This document shows positions 22,606 through 35,300 of a stretch of DNA of 64,000 nt, in pieces. The notes below the pieces were generated by a model. It ran no database searches. It was not told the DNA's origin and saw only the letters and a program-made list of their open reading frames with translations. Position 1 is the stretch's first letter; the number at the start of each line of letters is the position of its first letter. The stretch is taken from contig JAPWGK010000014.1 in NCBI GenBank assembly GCA_029641185.1, forward strand, positions 1,054,001 through 1,118,000, written 5' to 3'. The DNA is from Pseudofabraea citricarpa (Eukaryota > Ascomycota > Leotiomycetes > Helotiales > Dermateaceae). The position numbers were made by a program, and so were the translations under genes.

Positions 22606-23997
22606 ATGCCGGAATCAAATTACTACGCGTCGAGTTCGCCCTCGTTCACGAAAGCAAAGATCCCCTTCTCCTGGCCCTCAATACCGAATCCGATCCCCAG
22701 AAGATATCGTCGGCGGTTGCGCTCCAAGTTCCGCTCCACACAGTCCCCGGCCTCGTCCATAGCCTCTATCGAAACCTCTTTCAAGGTCTCTGATACGATT
22801 CGAGCTTTAAGGGCACACCGGTGGTCGTATTACGATGGGCAGTACATCATCATGATCATAATAGCAATTTTCTCGCTATCCATCAGCCAAGCACCGGGAC
22901 CTTTGATGAAGACGGGTGCGGCCACATTACTTATCGCTGCGCTCTTGGTGCCAGTCACCCGACAGTTCTTCCTACCGGTTCTGCCAGTATTCACTTGGTT
23001 GTTGTTTTTCTTCAATGCTCGGTAAGAGGACCTCGTGTTGCGGAGATTTGCGATGAGGAAAATTGGCGCAATCTACAGGGACTAACTTGTTATCAGATTC
23101 ATCCCATCCGAGTATCGGCCTCATATCTGGGTTAAGGTCTTGCCAGCCCTTGAAAACATATTCTATGGAGCAAATCTTAGCAACATCATGTCAGCACACA
23201 AGCATGTCGCTCTAGATGTATTGGCCTGGTTACCGTATGGAATCCTGCATTTCGGAGGACCTTTCGTTTGGGCGGCCGCCATGTTTCTTTTCGCACCACC
23301 AGGAACTGTCCCCGTTTACGCACGAACATTCGGATATCTCAATATCATTGGTGTCGCTATCCAGCTTGTTTTCCCATGCTCGCCCCCGTGGTACGAGAAC
23401 ATGTATGGCCTTGCACCAGCCAATTACTCGATGGAAGGATCACCAGCCGGTCTTGCCCGAATTGACAAGCTCTTCGGTCTCGATTTATACACCACGAACT
23501 TTACTGCCTCGCCCTTGGTGTTTGGCGCATTCCCTTCATTGCATTCAGGGAATGCTGTCTTGGAGGCTCTATTTATGAGCCACTGCTTCCCCAAGCTCCG
23601 TCCAGTGGTTATTGGATATGCTATGTGGATGTGGTGGGCAACTATGTATCTTTCTCATCATTACGCTGTAGATTTGGTTGGCGGTGGCTTCCTTGCAGCC
23701 ATCTGCTTTTATGTTGCTAAGACAAACTTTCTCCCACGCACGCAGCCGGATAAATTCTTCCGTTGGGATTATGACTATGTCGAGCGAGGAGATGCTCAAA
23801 GCGCAGATCACGAGTATGGGCTTACAGTACTCGGCGAGTTCCAAAACGATAGCTATGATGAGTGGACCGTTGGATCGTCTTCGTCTTTCTCGTCGGGATC
23901 AAGAAGCCCAGTGGATGAGAGCCAAAACTCTTGGGAGGGAGAAACTTTGGCATCTCAGGTCTCGGACAGTGAGCTTAGTGAGATTGTAGTGCGATAG
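22606..23997 (+). CDS. AUR1: Inositol phosphorylceramide synthase catalytic subunit (Aur1)
   Basis: Exons 22606-23021 and 23097-23997 encode 438 residues. The 75-nt intron has GTAAGA, GACTAAC and TATCAG signals and joins FFFNAR to FIPSEYRPHIW. It is a polytopic membrane protein. The PAP2-like catalytic motifs are FGAFPSLHSGNAVL (His288) and LSHHYAVDLVGGG (His327, Asp331). Their spacing fits the His/His/Asp set described for yeast Aur1. The family transfers phosphoinositol from phosphatidylinositol to ceramide in the Golgi and is the target of aureobasidin A. The C-terminal 80 residues are Ser/Glu-rich and cytosolic-like. The start ATG begins MPESNYYASSSPS, and no upstream in-frame ATG is needed. 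It lies close to CWH43, which also works on ceramide. Confidence 0.95.
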
Positions 23998-26900
23998 CTA
24001 TCATTCTACTCTACTTCATGAAGTTTTAATCATTGTTCGAATACGACTTTCCTCGACAACATCTCCACGTTACGATTTAACGGCATAATCATATCACGGC
24101 GTTAAGCATATAAGCGGCATTCTATGGACCTTCGCGATGTCCACCTTGTACATATATCTTCCCTTCCCTTTCACGTCCAAGAGCGGAGCTTGGATGTTGA
24201 ATTCTTGCAATTATATATTAATCATAATATCGCCAAACGAATCGGACGAATTCAGCAGGTCATCTCTGCATCGCCATTTTCGACAATGGGCGAAGATTCG
24301 CGATAAAGTACGGCAAATACCTTCGATTCTACCTTCACTTCTCTGCTTCAACTTTCTACGGTTTCATGACCTCGATAGTTAAGCATATTTTTCCTTTTTT
24401 TCATGTGTGAATAAATACCACGATCGCTAGAGTTACCGCCACCTGAAGCGGATGAAAAGTGTGCTGGGCTCGATTGTTATGTGTATGCTTGTTGGGTCAA
24501 ACCAGAGCTTTTTTTTTCTATTGAGCAAATAGACTTTTGGGACTGGGTTTAGGGAGTGGGATTGGTGCATGAAGGCATGCAATAGAACTCCGCTATAGGA
24601 CCTCTTTACAGGACGAGATAAAACTGTCGCTATAGACTATTTTTCTTCGCGTCTCCCTTAGGAGATTTCGCCTCGGGGATGATTACTCCCTAGGTGAATG
24701 TTGGCTGGAGGGTCGGGGACGGCTTCACGTGGGAGGGGCAGTGTAGTCGTATAATTGATAGGAATGAAATGAGATCGATGAACCATAACATACCCTTCCG
24801 TTGTCGTTGTTTTTGATGTCCTTGATTTCGAACCGATTAGACACTCTTCCCTTTTCTCTGGTACACTAACTCGTGGAAATCAAATGGAGTATAGGTATAC
24901 GGCGTTCCTCGGAGCTTACAATCTAAGCTTACAATTTGATTGTCCTCTGGTTTCCCAAAAACTATATCCAAAGTCTTCTGGGTATATGGTTTGTTCACTT
25001 CCTTGCATCTAACATCTTGTATATTGCCAATTGCCTATATGTTGTTGGCTGCCGTCGCCCGAACTTGGCCATAGATAATTTAGAGTAGCCTGACTCATTA
25101 CAAAAAGAGTTTGCTTTGCAAACCTTCTATCATATTCAGTCGTGAATAAATAAGTACGGCTTCAGAAAAGGTGTGAAATTTCTAAGCTCACATAGTCTGT
25201 AGAACCTTCAAGAACGAAAACTCACTCAAAAACAATGTAGGACTTTAAAATCGGAAAGACTTCAATAACTATAGCGTACTAAGTAGGTAGCCAGAGAAAA
25301 CTTCACTGCGGAAAAGCATTGAACAACTGTGATTTGCCTAGTCGACAAGGAAACTGTGGTAATGAAAAAATATTTCAACAACTAAAAGAGACCTAGTATT
25401 GAGAACGCATTAAGTTATTAAAAAGTATATAACAACTTTTTATCCTGGGTGCTACCAAAGCAATAGTATATTATAACATACTAGGGTTAATATCACACTC
25501 GTCTCCTGTTCGGTTTGGAGAGCAGGGTAGGAAGGTTGAAATAGAGGTTTCCGTTGGTTTTTTTTTGGGGTCCTGTTAACGTGGTATATATCATTGGATA
25601 TAACCATAGGAGAAGATGTATAATCCGCAAGCATCTGTCATGCGGCAATTGCAAGCTGCTTAACAGTGGTTTTCACCAAGTTGGATCCGGTCGGCTCGGC
25701 AAAACGGCTTGGAAATATTTTCTATATGGATGTGTATACAAAGCAAGTCTAGAGAGACAATTGCCAAACAAGAAGAGATCAAGGTAGCTAGACATAGGCA
25801 CTATGCAGCCATCTTAGTCACAAGCCTGGTGATATCTGCTAAACAACCTCAGCTTGCTCAATTGATCTTGCTTGTTATGCATAACTTGCTTTGTATCCAA
25901 GTAATTTCTTGTTTGGGAATTTTGGATGCCATGAGTAGCAAGATTGTTGAATGAGCTAGCTACTGTATACAAGATGAAGCTGATCATCAAATGCTTAAAT
26001 AATTATTGTGTGTGTTGGGGGTTTTAGAGAGAACCAGATGCGATCAGTCCACTTGAGCGATGGAGCATTCATTCTTATTCCGAGGCAAACTCTCTGGAGA
26101 GGGGTGTTAGCTGTGACTAGTGCTACTTGCTAGCCATATCTCCTCCGCTGAGAGGTACTTAAATTGGGTAGCTAGTTAATACCTATAGGCTCAATTACGC
26201 TCAATGACAAAGCGAGGATGTCATGAATAAGTAAAAAGAGCTATGTCAAAAGAATACAAACCAGGCTCTTTGTTCTCCAAAGCTAGTTTTGACTTCTTAT
26301 GTGTTGCTCATCGTGGTACTTGATTGAAAAGTAGCCTTTTCTTCGTGATGGTCTAGCAACAACGCAAAGGTTCCTCGGTTGTGTACCAACGGTATTCGGA
26401 AACATATTTTCTGTCTGAACCAAGAATAATATCCAGGGCTGGAAATGTCAAGCGGTCTCAAGAATCCTTCAATTATTGTCGAGAATGCGTATAATCTTGG
26501 AAGAATGGTTTCGAGCCTTTCAGGTGTATCGTCTCCCTCTACCAACAGCTCGAGATGTTCCAGATGCTCCAGGATCAAAACCCTCTCGTAACGTGCCCGA
26601 CATCTCCATCTCCATCTCAACCAGTCCGAGATTACGAGCACGCGGGGCCGAAGCGAGAGAAGTACTGGATTGACTCATGTCTCCGCGAAGCGATGTATGG
26701 GTTAACACGAGGTCTAGAAAGCTGGTGGCAATATCCTTGGTGAAAGTCTCCTCGCTCGTGTGTCGATGTCGATACCGATGCCGTGAAGATTTCTTTAGGC
26801 TCTTCCCTCAGTCTTCCGCCAAAATAGGTTCGATAGCATATCCTGCAGGTATTTGTTCCTCAGCGGCGAACATGGACTCCCCACACCCGACTGTATTTGT

Positions 26901-27686
26901 ATGATTCTGGAGCATTGAAAGCAGCTGCCGAACTGGCCGTGGTGATCAATTGTGAGCAGTATGCCAGCAAACCACCGTCCCATTGCCAAGATGCAGCTGA
27001 GCACTCTGGGTCGGACGGTGAACAGGTTGGTCGGAGGGCACGGGTACCTGACGACGTGGTAGAGGGCGATGACGAGAAGATGGCTGGAGAACTGCTGTCA
27101 CAAGTCCACAACAGCCAAGACAAGCCTTTTAGCAGTGCCGGGCCAGGCTTTCCGAGCAGGCAGGTGCCAATCAGGGCGCGCCTGCTGGTGTTGGGCGTCG
27201 TGGGTGCGGGTGGGCGCGGTGTGCGGCGGTCTCGGTTGCCATGTCGCAACCAAAATAGAGTAAACAAATGGAGATGGCTGGAAATCGACCCTCTTCTCCC
27301 AACCACCCGCAAATCTAAACCCGAAGGAAAACCTAGGAGCTCTGCTTGCTCTGCTCTGTTTCCTGCTTGCTCTTACATACAAACTACTCTGCTACGATTC
27401 CCCCTTCTTCTCTGCAAAAGCTCCCATCTCTAACGCTTGTGCAAGTCGTCTAAGTAGTTCTACATTCCGGCTTCGTTACATCCATCATCTATCATCTATT
27501 CAATCGCAAATCCTCCGAGATCCTTCTAGCCTGGAATTCTACATTCCTGTCTCACGCCACCCGCATTCCACCATCAAACTTCTTCAAGCTTTGCAGCATT
27601 CCACGGCTGCGTCTCCCTCTGTCGCTCCGCTGAACGGAGGACGGGAGTGGTAGACTCGAGAGAAGGACTTCGTAGGATATTCCGAA
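23998..27686. other. Gene-free, partly AT-rich spacer AUR1 to Fig1-like
   Basis: About 3.7 kb. The part near 24400-26300 is AT-rich with many short stop-interrupted frames. It includes a stretch at 24586-24650 that resembles the end of a pogo-like DNA transposon (see findings). A frame at 26641-26297 (-) looks protein-like but has no ATG. The last kilobase is GC-richer and ends in a CT-rich leader. Confidence 0.45.
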
Positions 27687-28645
27687 ATGGCACAACGGTT
27701 CCAAGTTGGTTGGCTGAGTATGTGTTATCAGTCTGGCGATTTTTGAGGATATGGCTAATCTTCTCCAGGGCTGATACCTTTCCTTGGTTACCATCATGTG
27801 CTGATGATTCTGATCGCAATTGCAATCATTGTACTTTGTAAGTCTCCGCTCATCTGGCATTCCGCAACCGCCACTAACTTGTCATTCAGCACTATTACTG
27901 GCAGGCTGCTCCTCATCCTCGCCTCTTATACCTGATATTTTCCTCCTCTCGCTCTATTACGAACAATATACACCGCATCCATCAACAGTCCAAGTCGACT
28001 ACAATGTTCATACAGCCATCTCCAATATTGTTGGCAATACCAACTTTGCTGCTCGAGTCGGATACTTTGGTATCTGCATCAGTCCAGACGGTGGTGATTG
28101 GTTGTGCGGTAACAATGCAACGGCTTTGGCCAACGAGGTGAGTGTGGATCAGGATCCATTGAATTTGCTATGGCTCGCAAGTCAGTTCAAGGATATGGTT
28201 GTGTTCCCTTATCTGATGTAAGTCTTTTCCAACCTGCTCGATTTTATCGCCGTTTCCTAATAATCCCTTTAGCATCGTCGCAATCGTATTCGCATTCATT
28301 TGCCTATTGTTGCTTGCCACCTTCCCAGGCTGGCACGAGGAGGAAGATGTTCATGGAAGTGAACGAGAAGTCAAGCCTTTCCCTTCAAGGCCAGTCTCAC
28401 AAATTGCTCTCGCTATTATCTTCATCGCCTCAATCTTCGTCCTTGTATCTGTTCTCTGGCAGCACACAGCATCCGTGGCTGCATCAGTCGTGGCTCAAGA
28501 TCTTGGAAACGGCAGTGTCAAGAGCGGAGTCGGAACCACTGCCATGGTGCTGGGTTGGTTTGGCTTTGCTCATTTGATCGTTGTCACGATTGGTCTACTA
28601 GTCATGATTCTCAGCATCAGGGTCCTAAGCGAGACCTTCGGTTGA
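27687..28645 (+). CDS. Fig1-family membrane protein (calcium influx / cell fusion regulator)
   Basis: Exons 27687-27717, 27769-27837, 27890-28217 and 28273-28645 encode 266 residues. Introns are 51, 52 and 55 nt with GTATGT/GTAAGT donors. Four membrane segments are visible: one after LIPFLGYHH (about 18-40), one at IVAIVFAFICLLLLATF, one at IALAIIFIASIFVLVSVLW and one near the C-terminus (LIVVTIGLLVMILSIRVL). Between the first two lies an extracellular loop with VGYFGICIS and DWLCGNN, the Fig1 family signature with paired cysteines. In yeast and filamentous ascomycetes Fig1 proteins act in low-affinity calcium uptake and membrane fusion during mating. The first exon is only 31 nt. It was chosen because it gives a Met and continues the frame into the first membrane helix. 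Confidence 0.87.
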
Positions 28646-29375
28646 GCAACGAAAAAAAAAGGGGAGCCAGCCGAGCATGAACAACAATGGGAAATAGAAC
28701 GACATGAGATGACGGAGGGACAAAAAGAAATTTGCAGACTTTCAGCGTGCATGAATTTGATGAACTGCCACGACATGGCAAGTGGTTTGGACATCGACGA
28801 AATGAAAAAGATCGGAACTTCCTCGATTTTTTTGTGTATACAAACGGGCTGGGAGCATATGGGACGGAGTTATAGACCTTTGAGGCCTTTTTTTGTGATT
28901 TGGCATGGCCTTCTTTTTGAGATCCTCTCTTGATGTTTTACGGTTGAGAGGGGTTGGAAATTGACGAATGATTTGGGAAGAGAGGAAGTAAAGATTGCAA
29001 GTTGCAGTATACCTTCGGGGCTGGACAGATGATGTTTAATGAGAGAAGGAAGGTCGGGTCTGGGGTTGGGAAAGTCGAGAAGAGAAGTATGGGATATTTG
29101 ATAGGCTCTGATCGACTCGGATCAGCTCAGCAGGCTCCTTGTCTTCTGTATGTAGTTTCTTCACATGTCGGTTGGGTTTCCTCTTAATCACTCAATCACA
29201 CCATCACATACAAGAATCGGAAATCAATTTCCCTACCGTGACTACTCCATACTTACTATTACAGTGACTTCAACTTCTGACATAACAGTTTCTCTTCATG
29301 CTCATTGTTTTATTGTGCTATCGTGACTTCGTTATCTGTAGACAGGCAAGTGCATACACCGTTAAAAGCAACCCT
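28646..29375. other. Convergent 3' spacer Fig1-like / SLD2
   Basis: 730 bp between two facing stop codons. There is no recognisable gene and it presumably holds the 3' UTRs. Confidence 0.5.
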
Positions 29376-30957
29376 TCACTTCTTCCTTCTAAATCGGCTG
29401 TTATGAGCCGGCCCACCCTTAGCTCCAGAATTCCTCAGTTTCAAGCGCTTGAAGTTCTGGTGTGCTAAGGCGTTGACCTTCCTCGCCACCGTCTTGATCT
29501 TGCCATCCTTCGTGATCCGCTTCGCCTTCTTACTCTGGTCGGGACGTCTATATCTCGTTCCTCCTTCCGAAGCAGTATACTCGGATTGTGTATCGGAATC
29601 GAAGTTCCGTGCATCTGCAAATTCGGCAGTCTCATCTACTTGGGTTTCTGGTATTGGTGTATCGTCCTGTGCGAGCTCGTCTTCGCTGTCATCTGGTGCT
29701 AGTGGACCTGCTTGGGCTTGTGGCTTTGCACGTGTGGGCTTCATCTTGACTCTTCTTGTGGTTCGCTTTTGTCCTTTTTTCTTCCATACTTTTAGTGGTT
29801 GGCCGTCTCGGCCTAATGTAGGTTCTTCTGGATCACTGTCGAACATGGCTTCATCATCAAATCCGCCGAGTGGTAGTCCGGGTTGGCTGTCTTGGACGAG
29901 GATATCTTCTTTCAAAGCTGGGAGAACCTCATTGCTACGTTTCTTAGGTTCTGGTTTAGGCTTGGGTTTGGATGGATTGTTCATCTCATTCTCCATCTCG
30001 CGAAGTGCCTCTAAGTCTTCGTCTGCAGCTTCGTCCTCCATCTTCCGTAGTCCTGCGAGCATACTGCTCAGCCCTCGTACGATGGGTTTCCGAGGCACTC
30101 GAACCATTTGTGGTGAGAGCGGGGGTCCATCTTCGTTCTCGTCGACCACGGGCATTGGTAGACGCTGACTGTCTCGTCTCAAGAAGGATGGCGTTGAGAA
30201 GTTGAGCTTTGATACTGATGATGGAGTCTTATTTCCTAGCCCATCTTGCTGTCGATTCTTCAGCGGTGTGGCGAATGTTTCTATCATATATTGCCGTGTG
30301 AGTGCAGAGGGGGTTCGGCTCTGCATGAGCAAGCCGATTCCGCCATCGGTAGTCCTTGATTTACGAGGAGTGGCCTGTATCTGGCCTTGAGGGTGGTTGG
30401 TCTCTGTCGGTTTGGATGGTGATGGGTCTTCCTGAATCAAATCGAAAAGTCCAAGAACCTGGCCATCCTTCTGTGGCGTAGGACCAATGGATTTTTTTGA
30501 AGGGGTGAACAACTTCCGTATAGCTGAGGGGGATTCATATGGATCGACCACCCACGGCTGGATTGTTTTCAAAGGCGTCTTTTCTATGTGCTGTCTTTTA
30601 GAACGAGACTGCTCTGCTTCAGCTTTGCGTTTACGTGGCGTATGTGCTACCGCCTCAGGCAAGACCTCTGGTTTGGACTTTCCAGAAATAACATCTCGTC
30701 CTTTGTGATACTCTTTGTATTTTGAAGCTATGTTTACATTAACAATTATTCTCTCAAATGCAAGAGGATTAGAACTAACCTATCTCGGGATCCCTCTTGA
30801 TGTCGTCACGAGCTGCCTTACGACCTCCATTTGCCGCAGCAAATTCTGTCTCCCAAGTTCGAAGCTCAACCCTGAGTATCTCTAGACGCTCTTTGAGAGA
30901 CTCGGTTGGAACAGCCAGGATCGTGTTAGGTTTTACTGCCGTGGTTGACGTCGCCAT
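29376..30957 (-). CDS. SLD2: DNA replication initiation factor Sld2 (Drc1 family)
   Basis: Exons 30957-30780 and 30727-29376 encode 509 residues. A 52-nt intron joins KRDPEI to ASKYKEYHKGRD. The first 75 or so residues hold the Sld2/RecQL4-like helical region (LKERLEILRVELRTWE, then IKRDPEIASKYKEYHK). The middle is disordered and rich in Ser/Thr-Pro (TPRKRK, TPLKT, SPSAIRK, FTPSKK, TPQK), the expected cyclin-dependent kinase sites. The C-terminus is acidic, then strongly basic (TKDGKIKTVARKVNALAHQNFKR). In yeast, CDK-phosphorylated Sld2 binds Dpb11 to load the CMG helicase, in the nucleus. It is head to head with the RING gene over 340 bp. Confidence 0.9.
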
Positions 30958-31297
30958 GTTTACAGTACACCCCTTGCTACAGCTTCTTCTTTCAAGCGTT
31001 CACCGTAAACAATCGAATTCTTCGTCCTTCAATGCCTAAAAATAATCAACTGGAGTCACTCATTTGTCGGAGCAGTATGTACAGCTGGGGTTGTGCACGA
31101 GGTGTCTACTTTGCAGGTTGAATGCACATCGCGTCAAAAGAAAGTCACGGCACGCGTCAAACTGCCCACTTAAACTTGTACACCGCCTCCTAATTAGGCA
31201 ACGGTTCGGCCCGCACTAGTGAATAATGTACTTTTGTACTGTACTGTACTCATCGCTGCACTCAGGGTTTTCTTTCAGTGGCAATACGATCAACTTG
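30958..31297. promoter_or_regulatory. Divergent promoter region SLD2 / RING-finger gene
   Basis: 340 bp between the start codons. A TTTTCTTTCAG sequence at about 31267-31278 resembles a 3' splice site, so the RING gene may have a leader intron. It carries no gene of its own. Confidence 0.45.
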
Positions 31298-32200
31298 ATG
31301 GATAATGAAGACCTCGATACAAGGTCTAAGATACTCCAGACTACTTTGGCAGAGATATCATCTCGCCTGAACACCAACGACAATGCAGACGAAGAAGAGA
31401 ACTGCTGTGTTATTTGCCTCGAACGCATCTCGGAGCAGGCTGTAGCACAACCTTGCCAACACGGCAGCTTTGACTTCCTATGTCTTATCAGCTGGCTCGA
31501 AGAGAATGCATCATGTCCTCTGTGTAAAGCGGATACGAAGTCGGTAAATTACGACTTTAAAGACGATCTACACAAAACATATACCGTCCCGATCAAGCCG
31601 TCCAAAGAATCGTTGACAACGACGGCAACGAGTAATTCGAGATCGCAGTTGAACGACTATCGCAGGAGGAATCATCGACCTCGGCGTACATACGTGCATG
31701 AACCACCGCCAACTCCAGATCAGGCTCTTCTAAGACGACGCCATATCTATCGAAATCAACTCTTTTCTCTGCATGTCGGATCAAACCGAATGTCCCGCTT
31801 TCGAGATCTCACACCGCAACTTTTCAGTCGCGACACGGAACTGATTTCACGAGCGAGAAAATGGATTAGGAGGGAACTTCAAGTGTTTGAGTTCTTGACC
31901 CCAGACAACACTCAAGGGACTAGCGATCGAAGAGCGAATAACGCTGAATTCTTGCTGGAATACACAGTGGCAATTCTGAAGACGGTGGACGTACAAGGCA
32001 GCAGTGGTCAAGCTGAGGATATGCTGCAGCAGTTTCTGGGCAGGGACAATACAAGGCTGTTTTTACATGAGCTGAGAGCCTGGCTCAGAAGTCCCTACAC
32101 CTCTTTAGCCGACTGGGACAGAAATGTACAGTATAACGAAACTCAAGAGATGAAAGACACAGGTACTCGTCCCGAAGCACAACAAGAAACAAGAGGATAG
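31298..32200 (+). CDS. RING-finger protein, probable E3 ubiquitin ligase
   Basis: From ATG 31298 the frame encodes 300 residues. A RING domain lies near the N-terminus: CCVICLERI, then [16 protein letters not shown], then CPLCKAD. The helical middle region contains an Arg-rich stretch ([17 protein letters not shown]). The sequence [22 protein letters not shown] and a later [22 protein letters not shown] are typical of fungal RING proteins related to TOPORS. An in-frame ATG at 31226 exists, but a 3'-splice-like tract between the two favours 31298. The printed stop at 32200 may not be the real end. A 46-nt intron could connect to an Arg/Gly-rich tail in another frame, ending at 32303 (see findings). 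Substrates are unknown. Confidence 0.75.
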   Translation: MDNEDLDTRSKILQTTLAEISSRLNTNDNADEEENCCVICLERISEQAVAQPCQHGSFDFLCLISWLEENASCPLCKADTKSVNYDFKDDLHKTYTVPIKPSKESLTTTATSNSRSQLNDYRRRNHRPRRTYVHEPPPTPDQALLRRRHIYRNQLFSLHVGSNRMSRFRDLTPQLFSRDTELISRARKWIRRELQVFEFLTPDNTQGTSDRRANNAEFLLEYTVAILKTVDVQGSSGQAEDMLQQFLGRDNTRLFLHELRAWLRSPYTSLADWDRNVQYNETQEMKDTGTRPEAQQETRG

Positions 32201-32303
32201 CTACAGAGGAAGACACCGAGCTGGTCGAAGAGCATATAATGTTCCCCGAGGTGGAGAACGATATACACCTTGTGGACAACGGCGAACTGGACCAGGTGGC
32301 TGA

Positions 32304-35300
32304 GAGGTCTGCAGTATCACGGAGGCATTTTGCTCATTGATATCACAAGAGTCAAAGCCCCTTCTTCCTGCAGGCATCTCAAGAGCCTTCTACAGAATCA
32401 ATATCTCGGTAGAGCTCACAACCAAACAGTTGATACAATACGGGCACACTCATATTAACCATGGTCACAAATCATGGCAGTATGTGGGCTGGCGACCTAA
32501 CAATTCTACTCGCTGTCTACACATGGCGTATCCTCAATGGAATACAAGAATAGCCTAGCTAGCCAGCTCCATCCCCTCCTAGAACAAAATAGCCCAGGGT
32601 AAACACGAACTCCACCCTCACGTCAATAGATGAAGGATTATTTTCATATCTGCCTTGGTTTTCATGATAGTCGTCATGGCCACTTTCAACATGCCCTGAT
32701 AGTCCACTTCTGAAGTTGAAGACGCTTGAAGTTGAGACCAATTCACCATAGGTTAACCTTGTTTCCATTTCGTCCCAAGAATATAAAACATGACATCACA
32801 ACAAACAGAATATGGCCAGCCCGAAATGATACCGTTAGAATTGGATTGAGTATTTTAAGATACCCAAAGCGGTCGTTACATGGTGGTTTGCCAGTTTGAG
32901 ATGGTTGTATGCCTTTGCTTGGTGTTGTGAAGTATGAACACCCCACTTCCCGAGTCAACAAACCAGCATGTTCAGAAATGGCGAATGGGAGGTCCTTCGC
33001 ACTTGACCCAGACCCTGCCGGTGATGACATCTCTCGCATGAATGTTTGAAGTGTTTTCGATTTGAGTATGACGATTCTTCTACAGTATGGCCAACATCTC
33101 CGTAGCACATCGGGTGGCAGCTTCATCAGGACATTGCAAAGACATCTAGCTGGCCCGTGAGATGCTTCTCAACTCGATCAAGGAGTGCGCTTTGATCCAC
33201 GCTCTGTATGAGCTTTGAGGGCGACTGATCAAAGCAAGGGAATCCCCTTCAATAGTGAAGATATACTATTGAACGCAGACCGAGAAGTGCCGAGGACAGG
33301 GAGATGAGCCGAATGACGGGGGTGGAGAAGATAAGTAGATTGGAGCATGGAAGTTCGAGGAAGCTGAGCTGTCAGAGAGGAAGTGTTGCAGAAGCAGGTT
33401 CGGAACAGGCTGCGTAGTCCTGGTCCTATTCTTGTTGAAGCACTTGCGAACATACGGTGAGTATGATTGCGGAGCCCCACGATGGTTCGCATTGCTCGTC
33501 TAGCCAATAACCAATGCGATCTGGGGACAAGAAGTTTTTAAGCTTACGGAGATAATCTGTGGGCTGGTTGGTCATTAGTAAAAGTCGCGAATCGCGACGG
33601 AGCGAGAAAGGGCAAGATGTGGTTGCCGCTACCGTGGCCGTGGTTGGGGGAGGGGAGAAAAGGGATCGTGAACTTTCATTTTTAGAAACTTCCATTCCAC
33701 AAGAGTAATCCACGTCACAAACGAGAAGTGCTGCCCATGAGATCTCCGTCAATAGTGCAAGGAACCTTAAAATAATGGCGCAAGCGGATGGGAAAATAGT
33801 CAGGTACAGTACAGTCCACACTGCAGTACGACGTTAGAGTACCGGACAGTGCTGTACGAGCCCGACAACTCCGGGATTGGACTTGGGGAGGGGGCTGTGC
33901 CCATTGCCCATTGCCCAGTGCCTCAAACGAGGCCTTATCGAACGACTTGGGACGATATTAATTGAAATTGAAACCCTCATGGCATGCTCGGAAGGATGGC
34001 GGCAGTAAGCACTGGGCAGTAGGCTCGCAGGAGATTCGAGGAGACTCGGGATGGATAGCAAGTCTGTGTGGTGATGGACGGCTGGTTGCAAGTGGTATGC
34101 AAGTGGTATGCACTTGAAGTGTTGACGGGTAAATGGTAAGTGGTGGTTGTGCGGTAGTGTAGTGTAGTGTAGTGTAGTGTAGTGTTGTGTTTTGTAGTGT
34201 TGTATGCAAAAGTTGGCGTCGGCAGAAGCAAAACAAGTCTTACATGTGTCGTCTGAAGAGCGATCAGATGCCGTTCGCTCGTACAGCCATTGTTTGTGCT
34301 CGGGGAAGCAGATGTTTGGCAGCACAAGGAAGAAGGAGATGTGTGCAAGATGTGTAAAAGGTGTGGCAACCCCCTGGCGCGTGATTGCATAAGTGCACAA
34401 ACCGGCACAAAACAACCCCTGGTACCTTGCATAAGCGCTGAAGCGAGAGCGACTCACAGGCAGAGGCACGAGAGGTCAGACGGACTAGAAAGTTTGATGT
34501 TCAGTGTTAGGGGATGATCCCTATCTCGAGGTAAAAGTAGGTACTGTACGTAGTAAACAAAGAAGGAACACAAGCAGTGAGTTGGAGAGAGGGTTGTAGA
34601 CTGAGCTGTATATTGTAGGTATACTGCATACTGTAGTGTAGTGCAGAGTGACTTGTAGAGTCTCCCCCTAACCCACTGTGCTGTACAGCCTGTACAGCCT
34701 GTACCCTATAACCTGTAGCCTGTAGTCACTGCCAATTCTTCGCTATTTTGAACCCTCTCCTCCCCTCCCCGCCCCCCTGGACCCGCGAGAGATCAGGCCC
34801 TGCGTCCTCCAATCACCGCCCAGCTCCCGGCCCCACGCCAATTTCCCAGCGCACCTCCCTCCTCCTCCTTCTCCTCGCGGCCACCCACGGCCACGCAACT
34901 TTCCACTTCCACCTGACTGACCCCATTCTTCTCACACACCAGCCAGTCCCTCCGTCCTCAATCCTCAGTTCTCGCTCAACCATCAACACCATCCCATCCC
35001 ATCCCTCACAGCTTCGAAACTGCATCACTGCACACCCGCTGTCGATGAACCACATTCACTTTCTGTGATTTCTTGTTTTCTTTTCACCTTACATTCATTT
35101 TTCTTCTGCTCTTTTCGATCGACAACCTGCATTCCGACCGCGTCCTCTTTCCAGGACAGGGTGACGTTTCGCACAAACGACGACTCGAAACAATCAATCC
35201 CATCCATCACCCATCTCGACGATAGCACCTCCCGTTAAGCCTAGGACTAGGACTCACAGCCTCTTCGCTGCTACTGCCCGTTCTTTGTTGCCGTCAAAGG

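Noticed and set aside
24826..24850. B-box-like GGTTCGAAATC on the - strand as a tRNA clue
   Set aside because: No A box at the right spacing and no cloverleaf could be folded.
26297..26641. Protein-like frame (contains WLRWRWRCRARYERVLILEH) on the - strand
   Set aside because: Starts with GTG and no ATG is available; no upstream exon could be joined with confidence, so it may be a decayed gene or chance.
29449..30168. 239-residue frame antisense to SLD2
   Set aside because: The minus-strand protein is clearly Sld2; this is its shadow.
33229..33821. Minus-strand frames with LRKLKNFLSPDRIGYWLDEQ
   Set aside because: A 25-nt gap between the two frames is too short for an intron and nothing is recognisable.
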